From NCBI RefSeq assembly GCF_000220395.1, contig NW_004086975.1, positions 1 to 60,935 of the forward strand: 60,935 nt of DNA, given 5' to 3'. Shown in pieces: positions 49,262-60,935 of this stretch (position 1 is the stretch's first letter; the number at the start of each line of letters is the position of its first letter). The stretch comes from Ichthyophthirius multifiliis. Taxonomy: Eukaryota; Ciliophora; Oligohymenophorea; Hymenostomatida. A model generated the notes under the pieces. That model made no database searches and had not been told where the DNA came from. It was given only the letters and a program-made list of their open reading frames with translations. The translations under genes were made by a program, and so were the position numbers.

Positions 49262-52200
49262 TCAGAACAAAGAAGGTTTCTATTATTATATTGTATATTA
49301 CATGTATATATTTAAACAGGTAAACTTAAATAATAAACAAAGTTATTTATTAAAAAAAAAAAATTAAATTATAATATAATTATATTTTTAAATTAATATA
49401 TATTTACAATTTATATAAAAAATTTATTATAAATATTTATATTTTGAAGAATCTATTAAGTGTTTAATTAAAAATAACATACTCATGCTTTTCCTTTTTC
49501 TTTAGGAATTAAATATTATTAAATATATTGATATAATAGTTAATTTTTTATCAAATTAATTAGTTTAATTATAATTCTTTTTATGTATATCTTTATATTT
49601 AATTAAAAATTAAATAAATTTAAATTGATTAAAATCATTAATATTCTTAAATATAGTAATTGATTAATTAGTCCCTACTTTTCTCAAAATAAACTTAAAG
49701 CTATTATCTCTTTAAAACATAAAAGCAGATACAATAAGCTTTTATTTTAAATCGACAATATAATCAATTTAAATTATATTATATATATCAATATTATGAA
49801 ACATAAGTTTATTCTAGATTTATTTTTACATAGAAAAAATATTTAATTAACTGTTTTAGGATATAAAATTAGATTTTCTGCTATTAGTAACTTACTAAAT
49901 ATCACTTTCTATTAAATCCATAAAACTACCATTAGCCACCTTTATAAATATATATTAACTTATATTGATTAAATCACTATATAAAATCTTAGATTGTTAA
50001 TAATCTGATGAATATTAAAAATATCCTTAACCAATATAAACATTTACAATTTCTCTTAAATTAATATCTACACATTTTATATTTTAGCTTAGTAAATTTT
50101 AGATTCTTAAATTAATTGTAAATAAAGTTGTATACTTGTAAGGAATAAACCCAATACTATGATTTAACATATTTTAATATTCATTATGTAAACTATATAT
50201 AAAATATAAATTTAAATTTTTTATTTTTTTAATTACTTAATTGCCTCAACAAATTCTGGTTATTTTATTTAGTATTATCCAATTCATATAATGGCTTTAA
50301 GTTTATACTAACATTCATATTAAACATTTAATTCTATTAAAATTTAAATACTTTTGATATATAACTTTCAATTAATTCCAAATTTTAATTTCCTAAAATT
50401 ATATGATTATACTCTAAATTATAGTCTATTTAAAATATGTTAGACCATAGGTATAATTCTATAAATAAATTCACTTTTAAAAATTTTTAATTAAAATTAA
50501 ATTATTTAAAATTTTAATCTTATAAATCAGTTAAACGCTTTAAATAAACTAAAAATAAATCAAATTTGCTTTTCTTTGATTAAAACACGTAGTAAAATTC
50601 CTATTTTTATAATTCGTGTATTTTTTACATATTTTTTTTTATTATATTTCTTAACTTTTTTAGAAAATAATTTTTATTTTTATTCCGATTTTATTATGTC
50701 TAAATAGAATAATTTCGGCTATTTTTATAAAAAATAATATTTAATATAAAGATATATAAAATATGTTTATATATTTACTTTTCTAATTTGTTTATTTTAT
50801 TATATATTATTTTACTAAAGTTTTTATTTTATCTTTATAAAAACTCTTAATAATTTTCAAAAGGACATGTATTTGGATTATCTATAAAAAACTTTAATTT
50901 TTACGTAAAAAACTCAAAATATTTTTCACCATTTAATTATTTTATATTATCGAAGTTGAAATTCGATATGAACGTTCTCTAAGCTTTTCCAAAATATATC
51001 TTTATTTCCCATTATTTTAATATTAAATCTCTAAATAAAGTTAGCAAATAATAATTTTTATTTTAATATTTAAAAACTTTTCTTAAAATAATTCTTTTCG
51101 AATCTAATTATTAAGATAAAAAGCATTTATCTTAAGCTGTACTTTTTTAATTCGAAAAAATATTCTTTTAAAAAGTATTTCTTTTTTTAGTTTTTTATTT
51201 AAATTAGTCTATTAATAAAAAATTACCTGAAAATAGTTAATTTTTGAATAGCTATATTATTTTACTAAATTTAATTTTTCGACTTAATTTAATATAATAA
51301 ACCTGTATAAATTGATAAAACTTTTCTTTTATTATTTTTAATTTAATTAATGCCTTATAAGTTTTAAATAAATAAATAGTATCCTAAATATCCTCTAGCT
51401 ACTCTGATTTTAGAAATTATGGATTGAATTAAGATTTTTTAATAATATTCATTAAATTAATAACTCATTGTTTTGCATAAAAATTCATCCATTTATAATA
51501 AATCTTAATATCCTAACTAATAAATTAAAAATTAAATTATATTAAAAAATATAATATTTATAAAATATACAATTAGTTTATAAGTTTTAGATTTATTTAG
51601 CAATGGTGCTATTTGTATAAAAATTATATAAGGATACAATTAATTAAGTTATTAATATCTTATAATATATACTTTACTATCGATAACACTTTTTCCTAAA
51701 ATTTAAACATTCATAATATATCTTGTAGATTTTAAATGATAATATTGTAATAATTAACTATTTTAAATTATAAGATTTTCTTTAATTGATGAAGAGTTTT
51801 CTATAATAAGCTTTTTTTAATAAAAAGTTTAATCTTTTTATGTATACGTACTCTCTATTTTTAATAAATTTCTATTTAATTTTAGGACAGATATTCCATT
51901 TTTTTTCTCATTAGAAAAATATATTAAACTTTAAGAAATTAATTTTCTTAGTTTCGAAGAATTGGTTTAAAATAAAAATTTGACTAATTTTTTAAACTTT
52001 TCTTATTATTAACTTAATTGTATCTTTAGTGTAAATTATTTATTCATATCATTTATAATTATCTAATCTTCTTTATTTTAGAAAAATTTGAGCAATACTT
52101 ATTTTTTGCTCCATTTTGCATTAAAAAACAGTTTTTTTTTTAATGAATCTTTTTTTATTATTTTATTTTTAATTTATAAAATTATTTTTTACTTGTTTAT

Positions 52201-55200
52201 GTATAAGTTTTATTTTAATTAATTTCTTCTTAATTTATTTTTGTAAATATATTTTCTAAATCATTAATTAATTTTTAATGTTATAATTCAGGTTAAATAT
52301 TTTATGTTTAAATATTCGCTTAATATAAATTTTGCATTTGAATGTCTTCTTGATTATCTAATTCTTATTACTAAGTTTTATTTATTTAGCTTTTTATATT
52401 TTTATAATCTTATCCATCAAATATTTATTCAAAAAGGGTATTAAACATAATATCAAAAGGGTTTTAATCAATAGTATTTTATTAAAGAACAGGATTAATA
52501 ATACTATCTAATTACTAAACTTCTGAAGCCTCTTAATAGTTTTCTTATTATTATATTTATTACTTTAATGTTATTTTAATATTTTTTTAATTATTTTTCC
52601 TTCCTTTATTAAATAAAATTTAATCATTTAAAATCTCAATTATTTATTTTTTAAATTGTTTGTTAAATTTTCCATAGTAAATTAAACTTTTTTTTTATTT
52701 TTTTTAAATATTTTTTTGTTAAATATAATACTTATTAATTGCTTTATTTATTTAAAATTCAGTAATTTTAAATTATTTAATTTAATTATAATAATATTCT
52801 ATAGATTGAATTAATTGTAAATTTTATAAATCTCTACATTATATATATAAAGAAATACCAGTAAAGTCAAATTTCATAAAATCTCCAATGTTTTAATTTT
52901 ACAAACTAAAGCTTATATTTACTTTTATTAAGTAATATTCTTTTTATTGTTTTTTTATAAAACAACCTAATAATTAAAGTTATTTTGCAACATATTTATA
53001 ATAATCAGTTATTTAGTCTTTAAAAGTTTCCATTAAAGACTATCTTTCATAAATTAACTAATTTAACTAGCGTTCTTTTTTTAATTTATATATATATTAT
53101 TAATTTTATTAATTAAATTTGACTTCAGAACATCCAAAATTTAAAATATACTTTATTTATCTTTCTATATTATTTATTAGCTTGAAAATTTCAATATTCT
53201 TTTGCTTATTTCCCATTTAAAACAAATTTGTATTGAAAATTACACCATTTTACTATTTTTAAGATTTTAAATAAATCTTTAAATAACTTTCTAAAATAAT
53301 TTAAAATAATCCTACATAATATGCATCTTTTTAAGAAATATTTAATTTAATAACGTTATTAATACTAAAATATATATAATATTAAAATTAAAAAATAAAT
53401 AAATTATTTATTACCAAAAAAATATATTATTTAAAGCTGATTCATTTGTTATATTATTAAAATAATACTAGTCATAAACTTCCTATATGTGATCAAAGGA
53501 AATCTGTATATTAATATTTTCTAAATAGAGTAAAAAGGCATCTATACATTCAGGCCAAATCGTTTAACAATCTTAATTTTAAAATTAATTAAATTTAACA
53601 AAACTACTTATATCTAGTACAAAACTTTTTTTTATTTTAAAAAATAAAATCAAAAAATATTTTTTTACCTTTAATAACCTGTTTTTATAATTAAATTTTA
53701 TGTATTATTATTTTTGTTAATTTAATATCTAACAAACCAATATCTATTATTAAATAGAAAACGAAAAGGCGGATAAATTTTATTATTTAAAAAAACATTA
53801 TTATTAGCGATTTTATTGTGTGAAAATCCACATATTTTATATTTTATAAGATCATAGAATTTTTTAACATTTACGATTTTACAAATTTGATTGTATTTTT
53901 TTTTTTTGCTTGATGTTGAATTTTTACCAAAAAAGAAGCGCCTAAATCATTTATACTATTTTTTAAATAACTTAATATTAAGTTCCGTCCATTAGAACTT
54001 TTCTTTTCTATATTCTATGTCTCATGTTTTTTAAGATTATTTTGATTTTAAGTTTAAGTATTTACATTTTCCGAAAAATACTAGCCTATCATCAAATGCT
54101 TTCTTAGATCATTATTTTTTTTATTGAAAACAATTTACTAACGAACTTTTCTGATAAACCTATGATATAAAATTTATGACTAAAAATTTAATATAAAATA
54201 CAATTTCAAATAAACTACTGCATAAAAAATATTTAAATATTTGTTTTATATTTTAATAGAATCACCATTTATTTTAAATTCTTAAAAATTATATATTTTA
54301 TATTTTTATGCAAAAAATGAGGCTTTTTTATTACATTTTGTTACTTATATTTAAATAGAATTCTTTTATAGAAAAATAAAATATTATTTATATATTTATT
54401 TATTTTTTTTAAAAAAAACTCTTTTTATTAAATTAATATCATCATTATCATATGAACGGCTTCTTGAAATTTTTTCTTGACTAAAAGAAGATTTGCTTTT
54501 TTTTCTTTATATTTATATAATTTAAGTTTTTTTTTTTTTTTAATAATAAAATTAAAACCTTTAAAGTTATTGTCTTTATTGCAACTATTCAATATAATAT
54601 TATTAGTTTTAATTTTAAATTTTACTTATTAATCTTAATTATTTATAATTTTTGTATTTATCTTGTAAAATATCTGCGATTTTATCATTTGAGTATTTAA
54701 GTTAATCATTATCTTACGATTTTTATATATTAATATGTTAAACAAGCATTTTTTATTTTAACAATTCTTATTCTTCTTCATTTTTCTATTACTATAACAA
54801 TGTTTATTTAAGCTGCTTTTCTTCTAATTTTTTTCTTTCTTTTTCATATTGAAGTTTTTAAATAATATTAAAATTTTAGCTTAAGTTATATTAAGATACT
54901 TATTATTTAACAGCAAGCTAGATAATTTAGTCTTATAAAGTTTATTAATTTATTAACTATTATACCTAAAAGCATTTCTAAAAAGATTTTTTTATTTATT
55001 AATCATTTTCAAAACTACCTGGATTTATTTTTTTATTAATATTAATGAACTTATAATTTTTAAAGTTTATTTATCTTTTTATTTTCTAATATCCTCCATT
55101 TGTTATTATTTAATTTTATTAAATAGTATAATTTGATTAATTACTGTTACTTTATTTATTTCCATTTATTTATGAATAAGATATATTCGTTGAAAAATTA

Positions 55201-56454
55201 TTTGTATTATAACCATTAATATATAAATTATTATTATTATTATTGGTACTTTTTTCAAAAAATTTTATTTACTTTCTTAAAGAATTAAAATCAACACTTT
55301 CTTCTGTACTTTTTCTACATGTTGTTAAAATTCTGTTATTAGAATTATATGGGCTTTAATATTAAGTTAAAAGTAGATTGTTCAAAAATTTTAATGATTT
55401 TCTTTTCTCTGTATTTTAATTTTTATAATCTTAATTAATATCTATATTCGATTATGATGTATTTATTCTTTATATTTTATTTAGATAATTTATCGATTTA
55501 ATTGATTATTAATTATCATTTAATTAAGATTGTTTTTATGAAGTATTATTGCACTTCGAACCTTTATTAATTGCATTTTGTTTATATCTAAGTTTATCTT
55601 TTAATTTAAATGTGTATTTAAGAATTTCTAATTCATTATTAAAATAAGGAATTATGTTTGAATCTAAAAAATTTTTTAAGTTTTCGATTTCTTAAATGGC
55701 TAAATTGTTTTTTTGGAAATTCAAATAAGTTTTTATTAGAGTTTTGTGTATTTTTATGTAATAAATTACTAGCTATTTATTTACTTTTTCATCTTTTTTT
55801 TAATTTTGTTAAATTATTCTTTACTATAAAAACTGAATAATTTTTTTATATTCAGATAACTAGGTTTTATTTTTGTTTTCTTAATATGCAAAAAGCAATA
55901 TTATCAAATTTATATTAATAAGTTATTTTAAACAATATAATTCAACATTATTTTACATTTAATAGTTAATTAGCTTATCTTTATATCCTTTATATACTTA
56001 CTTTATCATTTGAAAAATTTATTACAAATCATTTTTTAATAATAATCTTTATAATAATTAAATATCTAATTGTATTTATAAAGTGGTTTTAATATAATCA
56101 TCTAATTATATCTTACATATGAGCTATTTTAAATAACTTAATTTTTATATGTCTTTAATATCATATTTTAAGTATTAAAGAAATTTTAAAAAAAATAATT
56201 AATAAAAGTATTCTTATTATTAATTCAACTATTTTTTTCGGTATTTTTAATTTTTTGTTTAATACATAAAATATGAATATTTTTTTTACTTTATCAAATA
56301 AAATGGCATATTTTAAAGATGTCTCATACTTGATTATTAATTTTTATAATTATTCATTATTAATCTTAAAATAATTATCAAATTCATTAATTTTTAAAAA
56401 CTAGGCGAATTCTAATATACTGAATTTCATTAGTTTCTAAATTTTTTTAGTCAT
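49262..56454 (-). CDS. Very large hypothetical protein (one gene, possibly two or three)
   Basis: About 7.2 kb of minus-strand coding-like sequence with short introns and no clear intergenic gap. ATG 56454 begins MTKKIQKLMKFSILEFAQFL. Then come helical exons (DIKDIQKLSYLKQLICKIQL); an Asn/Ser-rich part (about 55700-54450); a basic segment (YPPFRFLFNNRYWFVRYQIN, near 53750); a helical part (YYVGLFQIILESYLKIYLKS); a Gln/Asn/Glu-rich stretch (52700-52300); and a region that recalls ciliate PAS-type or signalling proteins (IIFIQIAPLLNKSKTYKLI | LGYQDLLQMDEFLCKTMS) spanning an intron near 51560. The end reads VDIFLREIVNVYIGQGYF-like and stops at TGA 49262. Two frame breaks at A-runs (53896-53907 and about 51436). 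The continuity across 54092-54310 and 51560 argues for one gene, but separate genes starting at 54092 (MIGQYFSENVN) or 51452 (MNIIKKSQFNPQF) cannot be excluded. Confidence 0.45.
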
Positions 56455-56614
56455 TTTATAAAAATTGATAATAAAAATAAAAAAAATATTAAAATTTTAT
56501 ATATTCAACGTTAAATTATTAAAAATAACTAATAATATTAAAAAATTTATATATATATATATGCATTAAACATTATTTTATATATTACGTTTAAATAATA
56601 CATAATAATTAATG

Positions 56615-56696
<82 letters not shown>

Positions 56697-56884
56697 TTTT
56701 TATGTATTTAAGTCTAATTATATATTTAATAAATATTTTATTTTTATAATTATTATTTGCTTAGTAATTTAAATTTATAAATTTAAATTATTAATAAATA
56801 ATTTAAAAATTATATTAAAAAGATATAGAAAATAAATGATTAATCTAATAAATTAAAAATAAAAGTATACATATGACAAATAAA
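56455..56884. other. Intergenic spacer with AT microsatellite
   Basis: Promoter side of the very large gene and 3' side of the USP gene. Dominated by a perfect (AT)33 tract. Confidence 0.6.
56619..56684. repeat. (AT)33 microsatellite
   Basis: An uninterrupted run of AT dinucleotides, the longest in the window. It is self-complementary and could form a cruciform. Confidence 0.95.
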
Positions 56885-59800
56885 TCAAACTTATAATTAA
56901 TAAAATAGCATATAAGCATTTTAATTGTTAAGGACTTGCTCTTCTTTAGCTAATTCACACTTTTCATCATCTAAATATTTCCAATTTTATTCTTCTTTCA
57001 CATAAGCAGTATAATGCCCCGATTCTAAACTTCCAGAATGCAATACAACACCATAAAGTTAATATTTTTTATTAATATCCTATCTTTAAATAAATGGAGA
57101 AACTTAATAAGAAATTCCATCCAAAGAAAGTATATTTTAATACAAAACCTTGCTATTATTTTTAATATTTTCTCCTTTTTTATTAACCTTAAATCTTTTA
57201 ATTTATATAGCAATATATTTAGGCGCATAATACATATTCAAACACTTGTAACTTAATTATTTACTTTAACAAACACTACAAAACCACATATTATCTCCTT
57301 CCAAAATTTCAGGTTCTTAATAAGCTTTTATACAATCTTCAATATGTATTAAATTAATATTAGTTTAAAAATCAAAAAAACAATTTTTAGATTATTCTAG
57401 TTTTAATAAAATATCATTTTTAAAAACATGAATTTAAATAGTTAAAAGATTTTGCTAATTTTTTAAATATTCATTTATATTTTCATAAAAACTCATAACT
57501 AATTATTATTAATTATTTTTTTTTTTATGGCTTTTTTAATTTTCTTTATTTTTATTTTTCTTTTCTTTTAAAAAAATTTTAAAAAAGCTCTTTTTTTCAT
57601 CAAATTCTTCATTTTTTTCTAATATATTTTAAATATATTCTTATGTATTTTCATCCATATATTATTCGCAAATATCTCCAATTATATTTCCGCAAATTTC
57701 ATCTTCCAAAAAACACAAAATACGAGGAATATCGATTTTTTCTTCATTTTTATTTAAAAACTCGATTGCCATAAATCTCTCATTATTCGATATTGATTAA
57801 ATATCCCTATTAATTTCATAAAAAGCGAAGTTTTTATATGAAAAATCATCTACTTTAGTCTCATAATTAGTTGAAATTTCTTTTATTTCATCATCTTATA
57901 TTCCAATAATTACCACTCGATTTTATGGTATATTATTTTATTTCATAATATTTTAAAAAGTAGTATTTTTATCAAAACTAACTTTAAAAGAGCATTTATT
58001 CTTGTTATTTAAAGGTATAAAATAACTATTAACTGACTTAAAGTCTTATTTAATAGGTACAGTAAGCAATAAAAAAGGCTCAAAATTAATCAAGAAATTA
58101 TAACACTATGAACAATTCAAAACAGATTTATATAAACCAAGAAAAGAATTAACAATAAGTGAGGAATATTAGTTTTTAGTTAAACTATCAAAATAATCAA
58201 AAGCCTATTTCTCCTCATCATTTTTAAAAGATAAAATTTATTAAAATTAATGATTTAAATGTTCATAATTTTAATCATTTTTTTCATCATTTTTCGTATT
58301 TTTTAACTATTCATTTAAATTATTTAAATTATTTGTTTATTAGTTTTAATTCAATTATTTAATTGGCGAATTAATATCCAAATATTATTTTTCATTTAAA
58401 GAATTTAATTATTCATTTAAAGCATCTAATAAATACATAAATAATTCAGAAGAATCATGTTAATTAAAATTATTAAATTAGCTTATTTCTTATCCTATTT
58501 ATATTTTTAATGGCCACATATTCACTTTTTTTTAATTATCAATTTAATTATACTGTTTTATCATTTTAGCGAATTTATTAGTTAACAATGTATTTTATTC
58601 ACTTTTTTTTAAATGTTCTTTATATTCATTTTATGAATAAAATTTGTTTATTTCATCAGTTGACAATATACACTATAAAGCAGAGTTTAAATAACATGTA
58701 TTTTCCAAATTCTCAAGTCCTTTTTTTTTAGTGTTTTTTTCAATTTTTTTATCATCATATTCTTCATCACTTTCACTAAAATAGGCATTTGCGCAAAGTT
58801 TCGAATGAAAAGGTTTATCTCTATATTTACATTCGTTTGAACAATAAAAATACTTTTTTAATAATATTAAAAAAAAAAAATCTTTATATTAAAAAAATAA
58901 AAATATATTTACTTATTTACATTAACATTCTTCTATTAAAATAGTTTATTCTTCACAAAATTCACAAATAAAAGTCACCTTCTAGCCTTTTTTCATAGAA
59001 AATTTGAAATTCGTATTTTCTTCCAGAATCCACTTATCCTTATTCAAATTTTAAACCTCAACTAAATATTTATAATGTTTTTTCATATATCTATAACAGT
59101 TTTCGTCATTAACACCTCTGTAAAGATATCCTGGAGTTTCATTAAATTTCTCATCTTAAATATTTTTATTTAACATTTTAATAACTGAATTTAATGGAAT
59201 AGCCTATTCGATTTTCCACACGCGAATTTAAATACTATCTAAACTAATATTTTTCTAAAAAGAATAAAGCTTTTTTATATAATCGACTATTAGTTTCCAG
59301 TCAAAACAATTAGGGATTTAAAGCCTTTTAAAATTATAAATATTTTCTTCCTAATTTTAATTATCTTTTATTTTTTCGAAAACTTCTTAATCTAAAAATC
59401 CTATATATGGTTTTTCGAATTCCGCTGCATGTATATATTCATTTTTTATTTTTAAAACCTAACAAGGGATTTCTATTGAATCTTTATATTATTCCTTAAA
59501 AAATATCCATGTCTAAAAATCAACTAATTTTACATCATTTATACTAAAATTGTCTTTCAAAAAAATATTATTATATTTACTCTCTTACATTTCATTAGGA
59601 ATGATATGATATTGTTATAACTGGTTTTTGTCTTTAAATAATTAATTATTCATTTTTCTTGGTCTCCTTTTGTTAAAATCCCGTGAGCTTTGAGGATTTT
59701 CGCCTTATAATAGCTCATTATATCCTACGTAATTTTACCAATCATAAAACCACAAAAGGCTAATAGCATAAAGTTCTTTTTCTTAGTTTTGCTTTATGCT

Positions 59801-59944
59801 TTGGTCGGAAATTTATAGAAGAGAGTTTACATTTAAGGCTTCGTTTATTAATTAATCTGAAGTGCATTTTGGATAAATTTATTTTTCATGTTTTTGATTG
59901 ATTCTGTTATTCTTTCTTCTTTATATATTTTTTTTCTTTCCCAT
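56885..59944 (-). CDS. Ubiquitin-specific protease (DUSP-MYND-USP)
   Basis: Cysteine protease removing ubiquitin. ATG 59944 (MGKKKNIQRRKNNRINQKHE) to TGA 56885. Domains in order: DUSP (ELYAISLLWFYDWQNYVGYN ... VDFQTWIFFKEQY); a further DUSP/UBL-like region (FDWKLIVDYIKKLYSF, IRVWKIEQ); a MYND zinc finger split by an intron (FICEFCEEQTILIEECQCKQ | KYFYCSNECKYRD ... HSKLC); and the USP Cys box (KGLENLENTCYLNSALQC). Then the USP zinc pair and core (EILEGDNMWFCSVCQSK, KYIAIQIKRFKV) and the His box (GSLESGHYTAYVKEEQNWKY) with LDDEKCEL and NAYMLFYQ. Catalytic Cys, His and downstream Asp are present. The Cys box has Glu where NLGNTC normally has Gly. A long acidic/Asn-rich insert (about 58,400-57,600) lies inside the USP fold. 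Overlapping ORFs on both strands near 57025-57256 are shadows. Confidence 0.93.
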
Positions 59945-60935
59945 TTTTATTTTTGCTTTTTTAATAAGAAATTTAATTTTTTATTTGTAAATAAAAATAG
60001 TTTTTTATTTTTAATTATATATCTAAAACAAAAATTATTTTTAATTTATTTGAAAATTATTTTATTATAGCTTTATAATCGTATTTATAATTATTTTTAT
60101 AATTTATTTTTTATAAATTATTATATATGTAAATACATATAAATATTAAAAACAAAAAAACTAAATATTTTATAATTATGAGATAAAAAACATATTAATT
60201 TAAATATTTTATTTAATAAAAAGATATTATTAATATAAAATAAAAAATAAATTGAAGTATATAAAAAAATTAATAAATATATATATTTTATGAATAATGG
60301 ATTTTAGTATTAAAAGATACATTTAATTCATCACTAATATATATTAATTATAGTTATCTATTATATATTTAAGTTTGATTAATTTTTTTATTTAATTTAA
60401 TAAATATATCTATATCTATATCTATATCTATATCTATATCTATATCTATATCTATATCTATATCTATATCTATATCTATATCTATATCTATATCTATATC
60501 TATATCTATATCTATATATATCTATATCTATATCTATATCTATATCTATATTTATATCTATATTAATAATTAATAAAAATTAAAATAATTAATATAATTT
60601 TTTTTATATTTTGATATAAATATATTTATTTTGATATTATTTAATTATAATACATTTTTTTAATAAAAAAATTCTAAGTGCATACATAATATTTCACATT
60701 TTTTTATGTTAGAAACATTTTTTAATTCATTAAGTCATTAGTTCTATGATTATAATATATAAGAAAATTATTACAAATAATTTTTTTAAATTATCTATTA
60801 AATTTATTATTGTCTCCAATTATAAAATATTTATTTATCCTCTAAACCTAAATTAAATAATCTGTTATTAATATAAAATGATATTATTTTATAATATTAT
60901 TTTATTTAATGATAAATAAATTATAATTTGAGAAT
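59945..60935. other. Intergenic, repeat-bearing right end of window
   Basis: AT-rich sequence upstream of the USP gene to the window edge. It contains a TATATC hexamer array and no recognised gene. Confidence 0.6.
60405..60562. repeat. (TATATC)n hexanucleotide array
   Basis: About 26 near-perfect copies of the 6-base unit TATATC, with a TA slip near 60515-60525 and a single C-to-T change near 60550. Non-coding and far from the telomere, it is not related to the C4A2 repeat. Confidence 0.95.

Noticed and set aside
55658-55840. 60-codon plus-strand ORF
   Set aside because: Antisense of the Asn/Lys-rich part of the very large minus-strand gene.
57025-57256. Overlapping ORFs on both strands
   Set aside because: Both are wrong-frame shadows of the USP gene, whose true minus-strand frame has the His box and zinc pair.
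59888-60070. 60-codon plus-strand ORF rich in Phe/Leu
   Set aside because: Antisense of the USP start region and upstream AT-rich DNA; composition alone explains it.
60405-60562. TATATC array as an internal telomere or centromere-like repeat
   Set aside because: It shares nothing with C4A2, is short, and looks like an ordinary microsatellite.

Overview
The window is one end of a ciliate macronuclear-type chromosome. Positions 1-162 are C4A2 (CCCCAA) telomere repeats. Base composition is extremely AT-rich (roughly 85% by eye). Conserved proteins can only be read if TAA and TAG encode glutamine and TGA is the only stop. Introns are short, AT-rich and GT-AG. Together these point to an oligohymenophorean ciliate. 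The very low GC fits Ichthyophthirius multifiliis better than Tetrahymena, but that species call is an inference. Standard-code ORFs are therefore misleading: most real genes look like strings of short fragments.

Layout. 1-3502: telomere and gene-poor subtelomere. 3503-6974: a CDP-alcohol phosphotransferase (+), an unknown coiled-coil gene (-) and a twin-CX9C mitochondrial protein (+). 6975-9977: AT desert whose strand bias flips from A-rich to T-rich. 9978-18052: a triple-PHD protein (-), a coiled-coil gene (+), a PAZ-PIWI Argonaute (+) and a FYVE protein (+). 18331-26804: DEAH helicase (-), small coiled-coil protein (+), mitochondrial citrate synthase (+), PP2C phosphatase (+) and TPR protein (-). 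27061-27166: U6 snRNA. 27167-29083: desert. 29084-43781: a long run of minus-strand genes (unknown, P-type Ca2+-ATPase, small ORF, RCC1/coiled-coil, WD40-like, unknown, SKP1-like, four-TM protein). 44188-46298: an ALKBH8-type tRNA modification enzyme (+). 46432-59944: minus-strand genes again (coiled-coil protein, a very large Gln/Asn-rich gene, a DUSP-MYND-USP deubiquitinase). 59945-60935: repeat-rich intergenic DNA.

The genes are eukaryotic single units rather than operons. Functionally they cover lipid synthesis, mitochondrial metabolism, Ca2+ export, signalling (PP2C, FYVE, RCC1), ubiquitin pathways (SKP1-like, USP), chromatin and small-RNA pathways (PHD, Piwi) and RNA processing or modification (DEAH helicase, U6, ALKBH8).

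Most notable: (1) a Piwi protein in which all three slicer residues are replaced, with frame breaks; (2) an ALKBH8 homologue whose AlkB iron ligands read Q-D-Q instead of H-D-H while its methyltransferase half looks intact; (3) a (TAA)19 microsatellite that, under the reassigned code, is a 19-glutamine tail on the Ca2+-ATPase; (4) repeated one-base frame breaks at A-runs in several otherwise conserved genes, best explained by homopolymer errors but worth checking. Exon models were made by eye, so boundaries of non-conserved genes are approximate.
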